Assembly: GCF_038502225.1 (NCBI RefSeq)
Contig: NC_091303.1
Location: 30,041,002 to 30,105,001, forward strand
DNA from: Cherax quadricarinatus
Lineage: Eukaryota > Arthropoda > Malacostraca > Decapoda > Parastacidae
Reading direction: 5' to 3'
Length of the DNA: 64,000 nt
The notes below the pieces were generated by a model. That model did no database searches. It worked only from the letters and a program-made list of their open reading frames with translations, and was not told the DNA's origin. Of the stretch, positions 12,773 through 23,319 are shown piece after piece. The number at the start of each line of letters is the position of its first letter. The stretch's first letter is position 1. Made by a program: the position numbers and the translations under genes.

Positions 12773-13590
12773 CAGACCTGGTCCAGCAATTGGCTCCTGG
12801 AGTTGAACCCCACCTAGCGCAAAGTCAATTAACATTGGTGAAGGGAAAAGAAGACCGAAGACGGAGTACAGTCTAGGGGGCCAGAGACTACAAACCTCAC
12901 TCAAGGAAAAAGATCTTGGGGTGAGTATAACACCAGGCACATCTCCTGAAGCGCACATCAACCAAGTAACTGCTGCAGCATATGGGCGCCTAGCAAACTT
13001 CAGAACAGCATTCCGACATCTTAATAAGGAATCGTACAGGACCCTGTACACCGTGTACGTTAGGCCCATGTTGGAGTATGCGGCACCAGTTTGGAACCCA
13101 CACCTAGCCAAGCACGTAAAGAAACTACTGAAAGTGTAAAGGTTTGCAACAAGACTAGTCCAAGAGCTAAGGGGTATGTCCTACGAGGAGAGGTAAAGGG
13201 ATATCGACCTGACGACACTGGAGGACAGGAGAGAGATAGGGGGGACATGATAACGACATACAAAATACTGAGAGGAATTGACAAGGTGGATAAAGACTGG
13301 ATGTTCCAGAGATGGGACACAGCAACAAGGAGATACAGTTGGAAGTTGAAGACACAGATGAATCACTGGGATGTTAGGAAGTATTTCTTCAGCCAGAGAG
13401 TAGTCAGGAAGTGGAATGGTTTTGGGAAGCGATGTAGTGGAGGCAGGATCCATACATAGCTTTAAGCAGAAGTATGATAAAGCTCACGGTTCAGGGAGAG
13501 TGACCTAGTAACGACCAGTGAAGAGGCGGGGCCAGGAGCTAGGACTCGACCCTTGCAACCTCAACTAGGTGAGGTGAGTACACACACAGT
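12772..13590 (+). mobile_element. LINE family B, copy 2, 5'-truncated
   Basis: Starts directly after the (AC)n of copy 1 at ACCTGGTCCAGCAATTGG, inside the region between the RT palm and the C-terminal domain. Readable blocks include ISPEAHINQ-like sequence at about 12945 and YVRPMLEYAAPVWNPHL near 13060. There is a deletion near 12820, a stop in the GAAAGTGTAAAGG segment near 13135, and further frame breaks. It ends with CAACTAGGTGAGGTGAG and a very short AC run, and copy 3 follows at once. Confidence 0.85.
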
Positions 13591-15946
13591 TTTGATTACA
13601 TGGAAGAGCTGCAAGTGGAGAGGGTAACAGGAGGTGATTGGGAGAAACCAAACTATAATAGGGGGGACTGCACAGGTATGAGGAACTTCCTGCAGGAGGT
13701 TCAGTGGGACAGAGAACTTGTAGGAAAGTTAGTAAACGAAATGATGGAATATGTAACAACAAAATTCAATGAGGCAGAGAAAAAATTTGTTCCCAAGAGC
13801 AACAGAATTAATGGGAAGACCAAATCTAGTCCGTGGTTTATCCGAAGGTGTAGGTAGGCAAAAACTAAGTGCATTAGAGAATGGAAGAGGTACAGAAGGC
13901 AAAGGACCCAGGAAAATAAGGAGATCAGTCGAAAAGCCAGAAACGAGTATGTACAGATAAGGAGGGAGGCCCAGCGACAGCATGAAAACTACACAGCATT
14001 AAAAGTCAAGTCTGACCCGAAACTGCTGTATAGCCACATTTGGAGAAAGACAACAGTCAAGGACCAGGTAATCATGCTGAGGAAAGAAGGTGGGGAACTC
14101 ACACGAAATGATCAAGAGATATGTGAGGAGCTCAACAACAGATTTAAAGAAGTATTCACAGTGGAGACAGGAAGGACTCTGGGAAGACAGGACAGAGGGG
14201 GACACCAACAGGGAATACACCAACAAGTGCTGGATGACATACACACAACTGAGGAGGAGGTGAAGAAGCTGCTAAGTGACCTTGATACCTCAAAGGCAAT
14301 GGGACCGGACAACATCTTCCCGTGGGTCCTTAGAGAGGGAGCAGAAATGCTGTGTGTCCCATTAACCACAATCTTCAACACATCCCTTGAAACTGGCCAA
14401 CTACCTGAGGTATGGAAGACCGCAAATGTAGTTCCCATTTTTAAAAAAGGAAACAGAAAAGAGGTGCTAAACTACAGATCAGTGTCACTGACGTGTATAG
14501 TATGCAAAGTCATGGAGAAGATTATCAGGAGGAGAGTGGTGGAGCACCTGGAACAGAACAAAAGTATAAATGACAACCAGCAAGGTTTTATGGAAGGCAA
14601 ATCCTCTGTCACAAACCTTCTGGAGTTGTATGATAAAGTAACAGAAGTAAGACACGAGAGAGAGGGGTGGGTTGATTGCATCTTCTTGGACTGCAAGAAG
14701 ACCTTCAACACAGCTCCTCACCAGAGATTAGTGCAGAAACTAGAGGATCAGGCGCGTATAACGGGAAGGGCACTTCAATGGATCAGGGAATACCTGACAG
14801 GGAAGCAACAGCGAGTCATGGTACGTGATGAAGTATCACAGTGGGCACCTGTGACGAGCGGGTTCCCACAGGGGTCGGTCCTAGGACCAGTGCTATTTTT
14901 GGTATATATGAATGACGTGATGGAAGGGATAGACTCGGAGGTGTCCCTGTTTGCAGAAGATGTGAAGTTAATGAGGAGAATTAAATGAGATGAGGATCAG
15001 GTAGGCCTTAAAAGAGACCTGGACAGACTGGACACCTGGTCCAGCAACTGGCCTCTTGAATTCAACTCTGCCAAATGCAAAGTCATGAAGATCGGAAAAG
15101 GGCAAAGAAGACCGCAGACAGAGTATAGGCTAGGTGGCCAACGACTGCAAACCTCGCTCAAGAAGAAAGATCTTGGCGTGAGTATAACACCGAACACGTC
15201 TCCGGAAGCACACATCAACCAGATAACTGCTGCAGGATATGGGCGCCTGGCAAACCTAAGAATAGCATTCCGATACCTAAGTAAGGAATTTTTCAAGACA
15301 CTGTACACCGTGTACGTCAGGCCCATACTGGAGTATGCAGAACCAGTTTGGAACCCGCACCGGGTCAAGCACGTTAATAAATTAGAGAAAGTGCTAAGGT
15401 TTGCGACAAGGTTAGTTCCAGAGCTAAGGGGAATGTACTACGAAGATAGGTTGAGGGAAATCGGCCTGACGACACTGGAGGACAGAAGGGATAGGGAAGA
15501 CATGATAACTACATACAAAATACTGCATGGAATAGACAAGGTGGACAGAGACAAGATGTTCCAGAGAGGGGACACAGAATTGTGGATGAATGTTCAGAGA
15601 ACCGACACGTTGATAAATTAGACACAGTGGCGAAACGTTTCCTCAGTAAAGATACCCAAGAGTTGCACATGTGTCTAATTGATCAGGGGACACACAAACA
15701 AGGGGTCACTCTTGGAAGTTGAAGACTCAGATGAGCCACAGGGATGTTAGGAAGCATTTCTTCAGTCATAGAGTGGTCAGGAAGTGGAACAGTCTGGCGA
15801 ACGATGTAGTGGAGGCAGGAACCATATATAGCTTTAAGACGAGGTATGATAAAGGTCATGGAGCAGGGAGAGAGAGGACCTAGTAGCGTTCAGTGAAGAG
15901 GCAGGGCCAGGAGCTGAGTCTCGATCCTTGCAACTACAATTAGGTG

Positions 15947-15950
<4 letters not shown>
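13591..15950 (+). mobile_element. LINE family B, copy 3, missing most of the endonuclease
   Basis: Begins at TTTTGATTACATGGAAGAG, the very end of the endonuclease region, and continues through RT to the 3' tail. RT blocks are visible: TSKAMGPDNIFPWVL, NYRSVSLTCIVCKVMEKI, the palm block FLDCKKTFNTAPHQRL (D to N next to the usual AFD motif), [13 protein letters not shown] and LFAEDVKLM. The last replaces the catalytic FADD with FAED, so this copy would be catalytically dead even without its stops near 13854 and 14986. A 108-bp foreign piece sits at 15577-15684. The tail CAATTAGGTGAGTAC leads into (AC)n. Confidence 0.88.
15577..15684 (+). mobile_element. 108-bp insertion of the hammerhead-like dispersed repeat, with target duplication
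   Basis: The piece interrupts LINE copy 3. The 10-mer AGGGGACACA occurs once on each side (15567-15576 and 15685-15694) but only once at this place in intact relatives, so it reads as a target-site duplication. The insert contains CACAGTGGCGAAACGTTTC, CAGTAAAG and GTTGCACATGTGTCTAATT, the signature of the dispersed repeat also seen at 37476, 38429, 44379, 45684 and 46660-47205. Within it, GATAAATTAGACAC and GTGTCTAATTGATC form a near-perfect 14-bp inverted repeat. Confidence 0.75.
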
Positions 15951-16037
<87 letters not shown>

Positions 16038-16041
16038 ACAC
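15951..16041. repeat. (AC)n microsatellite, 3' tail of LINE copy 3
   Basis: About 90 bp of nearly pure AC dinucleotide directly follow the LINE end signature TAGGTGAGTAC and directly precede the next LINE copy. This places it as the tail of one insertion and the target of the next. Confidence 0.9.
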
Positions 16042-16229
16042 AGAATAGTCAGGAAGTGGAATAGTTTGGGAAACGATGTAGTGGAGGCAGGTTCCATACA
16101 TAGCTTTAAGCAGAGATATGATAAAGCTCACGGTTCAGGGAGAGTGACCTAGTAGCGACCAGTGAAGAGGCGGGGTCAGGAGCTTGGACTCGACCCCTGC
16201 AGCCTCAACTAGGTGAGTACAACTAGGTG

Positions 16230-16293
<64 letters not shown>

Positions 16294-16300
16294 AGAGTAA
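16042..16300 (+). mobile_element. LINE family B, copy 4, 3' end only, plus (AC)n tail
   Basis: Only the last ~190 bp of the family are present, starting at AATAGTCAGGAAGTGGAAT inside the C-terminal coding region. The end signature AACTAGGTGAGTAC occurs twice in exact tandem (16207-16220 and 16221-16234) and is followed by (AC)n to about 16290. Confidence 0.88.
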
Positions 16301-18085
16301 CACACCCAAGGGTAACAGAAATAACGAAAAAGCCAGGATGACCCTTTGCTTTACCCAAAGGCGAATGGAGGCCAAAACCAAGTGTGCAAGAGAATGGAAG
16401 AAGTATAGAAGGCAAAGGACCCAGGAGAATAGGGACAGCAGTTGTCGAGCCAGAAATGAATATCGAGTGTTGTACACAATACATACAACCGAGGAAGAAG
16501 TGAAGAGGCTGTTAAGCGAGCTAGATACCTCAAAGGCGATGGGGCCAGTTAACATCTCTCCATGGGTCCTGAGAGAGGGAGCAGAGGCGCTATGTGTGCC
16601 ACTAACAACAATCTTCAACACATCTTTCGAAACAGGGCGACTAACTGAGGTATGGAAGACAGCAAATGTAGTCCCAGTTTTTAAGAAAGGAGACAAACAC
16701 GAAATATTAAACTACAGACCAGTGTCACTGACATGTATAGTATGCTAGGTCATGGCTAGGATTATCAGGAGAAGAGTGGTGGAGCACCTAGAAAGGAATG
16801 AGTTTATCAACGACAGCCAACACGGTTTAAGGGACGGGAAATCCTGTGCCACATACCTACTGGAGTTCTATAACAGAGTGACAGCAGTAAGACAAGAGAG
16901 AGAGAGAGGAGTCGGTAGAATGCATTTTCTTGGACTGTAAGAAGGCGTTTGACACAGTTCCACACAAAAGATTAGTGCAAAAGTTGGAGGACCAGCCAAG
17001 GATAAAAGGGAAGGCACTACAATGGATCAGGGAATACCCATCAGGAAGGCAACAGTGAGTCATGGTACGTGGCGAGGTGTCAGAGTGGGCGACTGTGACG
17101 AGCGGGGTGCCACAAGGGTCAGTCGTAGGACCTGTACTGTTTCCAGTATTTGTGAACGACATGACGGAAGGAATAGACTTTGAAGTGTCCCTATTTGCAG
17201 ATGATGTGAAGTTGATGAGAAGAATTCAGTTGGACGAGGATCAGGCAGAACAACAAAGGGATCTGGACAGGCTGTAGGCATGGTCCAGCAACTGGCTCCT
17301 GGACTTCAACCCCACCAAGTGCAAAGTCATGAAGATTGGGGAAAGGCAAAGAAGACCACAGAAGAAGTATAGTCTAGGGGGCCAGAGACTACAAACCTCA
17401 CTCAAGGAAAAGGATCTTGGGGTGAGTATAACACCAGACACATCTCCTGAGGTGCACATCAACCAAATAACTGCTGCAGCATATGGACGCCTAGCAAACC
17501 TAAGAACAGCATTCCACCATCTTAATAAGGAATCGTTCAGGACCCTGTACACCGTGTAGGTTAGGCCCATATTGGAGTATGCAGCACCAGTTTGGAACCC
17601 ACACCTAGCCAAGCATGCAAGGAAACTAGAGAAAGTGTAAAGGTTTGCAACAAGACTAATCCCAGATCTAAGGGGTATGTCCTACGAGGAGAGGTTAAGG
17701 GAAATCGACCTGACGACACTGGAAGACAAGATAGATAGGGAGGATATGAAAATGACATATAAAATACTGAGAGGAATCGACAAGGTGGATAAAGACAGAA
17801 TGTTCCAGAGATGGGACACAGGAACAAGGGGTCACATTTGGAGGTTGAAGACTCAGATGAATCACAAGGATGTTAGGAAGTATTTCTTCAGTCACAGAGT
17901 TGTCAGGAAGTGGAACAGTCTGGTAAGTGATGTAGTGGAGGCAGGATCCATACATAGCTTTAAGCAGAGGTATGATGAAGCTCATGGAGTGGGAAGAGTG
18001 ACCTAGTAGCGGCCAGTGAAGAGGCGGGGCCAGGAGCTGTGAATCGACCCCTGCAACCACAACTAGGTGAGTACAACTAGGTGAG

Positions 18086-18128
<43 letters not shown>
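16301..18128 (+). mobile_element. LINE family B, copy 5, truncated and internally deleted
   Basis: Starts at CACCCAAGGGTAACAG, between endonuclease and RT. Compared with the copy at 18129 it lacks about 290 bp around 16460, where CCAGAAATGAATATC joins directly to TACATACAACCGAGG. RT blocks follow: TSKAMGPVNISPWVL, NYRPVSLTCIVC, then a TAG near 16746 and several frame changes, GVPQGSVVGP, LFADDVKLMRRI and the C-terminal domain (ORF 17677-18006). The tail signature is again doubled (18061-18074 and 18075-18088) and runs into (AC)n up to 18128. Non-functional remnant. Confidence 0.88.
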
Positions 18129-18130
<2 letters not shown>

Positions 18131-21100
18131 AGGCGAAAGGAGGAAAGAGAGGGGATGGAGAAGACAGACAGGAGATCCCAGACCCAGGAAGAAGATCAAA
18201 TACAGCCTCCCTCACAACTTCCTATAGAAGCCTCCCAACCAGGTCAACCCCAGTGCAACCAAACACTCTAAATCAAAACACCCATGCCACATCCAATGCC
18301 CCCACCCACTACATTACAAACTCCACCCCCACAGCAACAACCCATAGTTCCTTACCAGGTCTCCCACTTCCCCAACCCCAATATACCTCCCAGACCACAG
18401 TCTTAGAAAAGAAGTTGAAGGTGTGGTATACAAATGCAGATGGAATAACAAACAAGTATGAGGAGTGGCACGAAAGAATCAAAGAGACATCCCCAGACAT
18501 AATAGCACTCACAGAAACAAAACTCACCAGAATAATAACAGATTCAATCTTTCCATCCGGATATCAAATCCTCAGGAAAGACAGAGGGAGGAGAGGGGGA
18601 GGAGGAGTTGCACTGCTCATTAAAAACCAGTGGGGTTTTGAGAAAATGGAAGGAATGGATGGCACGGGCGAAAGGGACTATTTAGTAGGAACAATCCAGT
18701 CTGAGGAACATAAGGTGATAATTGCAGTAATGTACAACCCACCACAGAACTGCAGGAGGCCAAGAGAAGAATATGATGAGAGCAACAGAGCAATGATCAA
18801 CACACTAGCCGAGGTGGCCAGGAGAGCACAGATGGGGGGAGCAAAGTTACTAGTTATGGGTGATTTCAATCACAAGGAGATTGACTGGGAAAACCTGGAG
18901 CCCCATGGGGGTCCCGAAACATGGAGAGCCAAGATGATGGATGTGGTACTGGAAAACCTCATGCATCAACATGTTAGAGACACTACCAGAGAGAGAGGAG
19001 AGGATGAACCAGCAAGGCTGGACCTTGTATTCACCATGAGTAGTTCGGACATCGGGGGTATCATGTATGAAAGGCCCCTGGGAACTAGTGATCATGTGGT
19101 TCAGTGCTTCGACTACATAGTTGAGCTCCAAGTGGAGAGAGTAGCAGGAATAGGCTGGGAAAAACCAAACTACAAAAGGGGGAACTACTCAGGCATGAGG
19201 AACTTCCTTCAAGACATTCAGTGGGAGAGGGAACTGACAGGAAAACCAGTACAAGAAATGATGGACTATGTAGCAACAAAATACAAGGAGGCAGAGGAGA
19301 GGTTTGTTCCCAAGGGAAACAGAAATAATGGGAAGAACAGAACGAGTCCTTGGTTCACCCAAAGGTGTAGGGAGGCAAAAACTAGGTGTACTAGAGAATG
19401 GAAAAGGTACAGAAGACAGAGAACTCAGGAAAATAAAGAAATCAGCCGAAGAGCCAGAAACGAATATGCACAGATAAGAAGGGAGGCTCAGAGACAATAT
19501 GAAAATGACATAGCATCAAAAGTAAAGACTGACCAGAAGCTGTTGTACAGCCACATCAGGAGGAAAACAACAGTCAAGGACCAGGTAATCAGACTGAGGA
19601 AGGGTGATGGGGAATTCACAAGAAACGACCAAGAGGTATGTCAGGAGCTCAACACAAGATTTAAAGAGTTATTTACAGTGGAAACCAGTAGGACTCCAGG
19701 AAATCAGAACAGGGGGGCACACCAGCAAGTGCTGGATGAGGTACATATAACCAAGGAGGAGGTGAAGAAGTTGCTATGCGAACTTGACACCTCAAAGGCG
19801 GTGGGACCAGACAACATCTCTCCATGGGCCCTTAAAGAGGGAGCAGAGATATTGTGTGAGCCATTAACAAAGATCTTCAACACATCATTTGAAACTGGGC
19901 AACTCCCTGAGGTATGGAAAATGGCAAATGTAGTCCCAATTTTTAAAAAGGGAGACAGACATGAGGCACTAAACTACAGACCTGTATCACTAACGTGTAT
20001 AGTATGCAAGGTCATGGAGATCATCAGGAGGAGAGTGGTGGGGCACCTGGAAAGAAACAAGTGTATAATTGACAGCCAGCACGGTTTCAGGGAAGGAAAA
20101 TCCTGTGTCACAAACCTACTTGAGTTTTATGACAAGGTGACAGAAGTAAGACAAGAGAGAGTAGGGTGGATCGACTGCATATTTTTGGACTGCAAGAAGG
20201 CCTTCGACACAGTTCCTCACAAGAGGTTACTGCAAAAGCTAGAGGATCAGGCACACATAACAGGAAAGGCACTGCAATGGATCAGAGAATATCTGACAGG
20301 GAGGCAACAACGAGTTATGGTACGCGACGAGGTGTCAGAGTGGGCGCCTGTGACAAGCGGGGTTCCACAGGGGTCAGTCCTAGGACCTGTGCTGTTCTTG
20401 GTATATGTGAACGACATAACGGAAGGGATAGACTCAGAAGTGTCCTTGTTTGCAGATGATGCGAACTTAATGAGAAGAATCAAATCTGATGAGGATCAGG
20501 CAGGAGTACAAAGAGACCTGGACAGGCTACAAGCCTGGTCCAACAACTGGTTTCTTGAATTTAACCCTGCCAAATGCAAAGTCATGAAGATTGGGGAAGG
20601 GCAAAGAAGACCGCAGACACAATATAGTTTAGATGGCCAAAGACTGCAAACCTCACTCAAGGAAAAAGATCTGGGGGTGAGTATAACACCGAGCATATCT
20701 CCTGAGGCGCACATCAATCAGATAACTGCTGTAGCATACGGGCGCCTGACAAACCTATGGATAGCGTTCCGATACCTCAGTAAGGATTCGTTTAAGACTC
20801 TGTATACCATTTACGTCAGGCCCATACTGGAGTATGCAGCACCAGTTTGGAATCCACACCTAGTCAAGCACGTCAAGAAATTAGAGAAAGTGCAAAGGTT
20901 TGCAACAAGACTAGTCCCAGAGCTACGGGGATTGTCCTACGAAGAAAGGTTGAGGGAAATCGGCCTGACGACACTGGAGGACAGGAGGGTCAGGGGAGAC
21001 ATGATAACGACATATAAAATACTGCGCGGAATAGACAAGGTGGACAAAGACGGGATGTTCCAGAGAAGGGACACAGACACAAGAGGTCACAATTGGAAGT

Positions 21101-21330
21101 TGAAGACTCAGATGAATCAAAGGGATGTTAGGAAGTATTTCTTCAGTCATAGAGTAGTCAGGCCATGGAATAGCCTAGAAAATGACGTAGTGGAGGCGGG
21201 AACCATACATAGTTTTAAGGCGAGGTATGATAGAGCTCATGGGGCAGGGAGAGAGAGGACCTAGTAGCAATCAGCGAAGAGGCGGGGCCAGGAGCTGTGA
21301 CTCGACCCCTGCAACCACAAATATGTGAGT
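18129..21330 (+). mobile_element. LINE family B, copy 6, near-complete ORF2
   Basis: The longest copy of the family starts right after (AC)n at 18129 and ends at 21330 before the next (AC)n. A short AUG-initiated frame at 18155-18271 (MEKTDRRSQTQEEDQIQ and onward, ending in TAA) overlaps the start of the long frame. It may be the tail of an ORF1 or a leader peptide. The long frame below is uninterrupted, in contrast with every neighbouring copy, so this is likely the youngest or best-preserved insertion of the string. Confidence 0.9.
18253..21264 (+). CDS. LINE ORF2 protein: AP-like endonuclease plus reverse transcriptase
   Basis: A 1003-codon frame without a stop. The N-terminal third is an apurinic-type endonuclease: WYTNADGITNKY, LTETKL (catalytic E), MGDFNHKEIDW (D and N) near residue 201, LDLVF, and TSDH (catalytic H). 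The middle is RT: TSKAVGPDNISPWALKEG, NYRPVSLTCIVCKVME, QHGFREGKSC, FLDCKKAFDTVPH near residue 644, [10 protein letters not shown] and SLFADDANLM near residue 733. The C-terminal domain contains KDLGVSITP and RLREIGLTTLEDRR. There is no RNase H, which suits the CR1/L2 group. The listed start is GTG; the first in-frame ATG falls inside the endonuclease, so the true start or a reinitiation mechanism is unresolved. In life the enzyme would nick target DNA and prime cDNA synthesis. Confidence 0.85.
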   Translation: MQPNTLNQNTHATSNAPTHYITNSTPTATTHSSLPGLPLPQPQYTSQTTVLEKKLKVWYTNADGITNKYEEWHERIKETSPDIIALTETKLTRIITDSIFPSGYQILRKDRGRRGGGGVALLIKNQWGFEKMEGMDGTGERDYLVGTIQSEEHKVIIAVMYNPPQNCRRPREEYDESNRAMINTLAEVARRAQMGGAKLLVMGDFNHKEIDWENLEPHGGPETWRAKMMDVVLENLMHQHVRDTTRERGEDEPARLDLVFTMSSSDIGGIMYERPLGTSDHVVQCFDYIVELQVERVAGIGWEKPNYKRGNYSGMRNFLQDIQWERELTGKPVQEMMDYVATKYKEAEERFVPKGNRNNGKNRTSPWFTQRCREAKTRCTREWKRYRRQRTQENKEISRRARNEYAQIRREAQRQYENDIASKVKTDQKLLYSHIRRKTTVKDQVIRLRKGDGEFTRNDQEVCQELNTRFKELFTVETSRTPGNQNRGAHQQVLDEVHITKEEVKKLLCELDTSKAVGPDNISPWALKEGAEILCEPLTKIFNTSFETGQLPEVWKMANVVPIFKKGDRHEALNYRPVSLTCIVCKVMEIIRRRVVGHLERNKCIIDSQHGFREGKSCVTNLLEFYDKVTEVRQERVGWIDCIFLDCKKAFDTVPHKRLLQKLEDQAHITGKALQWIREYLTGRQQRVMVRDEVSEWAPVTSGVPQGSVLGPVLFLVYVNDITEGIDSEVSLFADDANLMRRIKSDEDQAGVQRDLDRLQAWSNNWFLEFNPAKCKVMKIGEGQRRPQTQYSLDGQRLQTSLKEKDLGVSITPSISPEAHINQITAVAYGRLTNLWIAFRYLSKDSFKTLYTIYVRPILEYAAPVWNPHLVKHVKKLEKVQRFATRLVPELRGLSYEERLREIGLTTLEDRRVRGDMITTYKILRGIDKVDKDGMFQRRDTDTRGHNWKLKTQMNQRDVRKYFFSHRVVRPWNSLENDVVEAGTIHSFKARYDRAHGAGRERT

Positions 21331-21339
21331 ACACGCACG

Positions 21340-21401
<62 letters not shown>

Positions 21402-21450
21402 CTCACACACACAATTAGGTGAGTACACACACACACACACACACACACAT
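21331..21450. repeat. (AC)n microsatellite with an embedded 3'-tail-only LINE signature
   Basis: (AC)n at about 21336-21400 is followed by CACAATTAGGTGAGTAC (around 21409-21425) and a second (AC)n. The embedded piece equals only the last ~17 bases of LINE family B and so looks like an extremely truncated copy or a template jump within the tail. Confidence 0.8.
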
Positions 21451-21540
21451 ACGGAAATATGACAATTGGAAAGAATCAAGGAGACAGTCCTGGGTGTAAA
21501 CACACTGCCGAGCATATCACCTGAGGCGTACATCACGTGA
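21451..21540 (+). mobile_element. LINE family B, copy 7, small diverged fragment
   Basis: The segment CACTGCCGAGCATATCACC followed by GAGGCGTACATCA corresponds to the ISPEAHIN-coding part of the family (near 20690-20715). It lies directly after (AC)n, as the other copies do. It is short and diverged, so the boundary on the right is uncertain. Confidence 0.6.
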
Positions 21541-22130
21541 CTAAGTATATTTCTGAGAGCAGCAGACTTCACTGATGGGAAGTGTGTGAAGAAGTGCGTG
21601 GGTCAAGTAAAGTGTGAAATGTACACTGACAAAGTTGCATTCACGAGGTGCATTGATAACATGGTGCACCGATGACCCGGTGCTTTCATGACACGGTGCG
21701 TTGATGACACGGTGCGTTGATGACATAAGAGAAAACTGTGTAGCACACTGACTGGCAAGGCAATAAATTTTATCCTGGAGAGCGAAACGTTGCCACAGTA
21801 AAATGTCGCATTAGTTGTACTTGTGACCTTTTTCCTAATATATTGTCGGTAATTTCTACCAACATTATTACAACTACTTACTCTGCTCAGCTTATAATTT
21901 TGATAAAGGGCATTGAACTAATTTTCTATATTTCAGATGAGTTGTGTACACTGCAGAGAAGAAAGATACCAGTATCTGGAGGATGTTGATAGTGGTGAAG
22001 CAATTAACAAAGTTTACCTAAGTTTGGAAGTTCTCTTTTTTGTAATGAACTCTTTTCTTGTTGAACTTTTTACCACGAAAGGGCATTATCTACTTCATAA
22101 ACAATGATAAAAATTGTACCTTATACAGGG
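21541..22130. other. No gene recognised; short 16-bp tandem repeat and possible dispersed-repeat trace
   Basis: Holds about three diverged units of TGATGACACGGTGCGT at 21660-21725. At 21775-21850 a segment reads GCGAAACGTTGCC, CATTAGTTGTACTTGTGACC and ATTGTCGGT, which resembles a decayed copy of the hammerhead-like repeat. Short frames here show no similarity I recognise. Confidence 0.5.
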
Positions 22131-22147
22131 CATCCAGGGCGGATACC

Positions 22148-22378
22148 ATGTATAAGGATGCCCTGTGTAAGGATTTCCTCTATAAGTATGACCTGTATAG
22201 AGATGTCCTGTATAAGAATGTCCTGTATAAGGATGCCCTGTATAAGGATGTCCTGTATAAGGATGCCCTGTATAAGGATGTCCTGTATAAGGATGTCCTG
22301 TATAAGGATGCCCTGTATAAGGATGTCCTGTATAAGGATGCCCTGTATAAGGATGCCCTGTATAAGGATGCCGTACGT
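22148..22378. repeat. 15-bp minisatellite (CTGTATAAGGATGTC)
   Basis: About 15 units of CTGTATAAGGATGTC or its GCC variant. The first four units are diverged and the later ones nearly perfect. The period is a multiple of three, so open frames exist on both strands by chance. Confidence 0.92.
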
Positions 22379-22524
22379 AAGCTGCATTTTTTCATTGTTA
22401 TGTGAACTAGTTCGGTCAGACTCGTGGTTGAACTGTTGTACCTATCAAGGCTTTACTATGTTAAGCGTCTGTTTACCACCTGTCTAACGTTCCTATTAAA
22501 TATTAACTTGAGACGGCACAAATA

Positions 22525-23085
22525 TAGAAGTGTGACAAGTGACGGCGCAAGGAACATGGCTGGAATTAAAACCGGTGTCTTTGCAAGAATTAATTTAAGA
22601 AAATGTATTGAAATTGAATTCTGAACTCTCCATGGAAAATCGCTGCATTATTCACCAGTTGGTTTCGTGTAACAACATTCTCTGGTTTGAAAATGTAATG
22701 GGTGCCGTTGTGTCAAGGGTGAATTTTATCAAGCATCAAGACCTGAAACATCGCCAGTTTCGAAGTTTCTTCTGTACACTGCATGAAGACTATAATGACA
22801 GGTTGTACCTTGCTAAAGTTAAGTGGTTGATGTTCCCAAACGATTTTTTTTTTTTGTTCTGCGCATTGTAATCGACATCTGTCTTACTGAAAAAGGAAAA
22901 AAGTGAAGATGCATTATCTGACCCTGAATGGGCTGGGTACTTGACCATCATGAGTAATGTAACAGAATATTTCAATGATCTGAGTCTAAGGTTGCCGGTT
23001 ATATAAACACTGGTGTCTGACGTGTATAGTGAAGTGAAAGATTTTGAGAGGAAAGATAAATATGTTTGTGAAACAGATTATTAAA
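22525..23085 (+). pseudogene. hAT-type transposase remnant (GTF2IRD2/SCAND3-like class)
   Basis: Two overlapping frames carry blocks familiar from domesticated and free hAT transposases. SVTSDGARNMAGIKTGVFA lies near 22530. CIIHQLVSCNN, VVSRVNFIK and LKHRQFRSFF lie near 22640-22770. LAKVKWLMF near 22815 corresponds to the usual EVRWLSR. In a further frame near 22920-23060, WAGYLTIMSNVTEYFNDLSL and VYSEVKDFERK continue the match. At least two frameshifts and several stops break it. Terminal inverted repeats were not located. It lies inside the large intron of the host gene and on the opposite strand to it. Confidence 0.8.
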
Positions 23086-23319
23086 GGTAATTTTCACACT
23101 TCAGCTGTTGTATAGAACTCTCATCCAACATGGAAAGAAATTCACAGATCCTTGTGGAAAATTTCAGTGAAGTACCAACGCTTCTTCAGGGTGACTTCAA
23201 GAAAAGAACTGGGCGATCCGAGAAAAGTATCCCCGTATCCCATAACCCCAGCCCCATGTGCCTTAATGCACGCGACTGGGATAGTGCAGAGTGCGGCATA
23301 AGTTGATAATGCAGTTAAA

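Noticed and set aside
21541..21760. hAT transposase N-terminal part upstream of the remnant at 22525
   Set aside because: A cysteine-containing frame exists, but no motif matched well enough to link it to the transposase.
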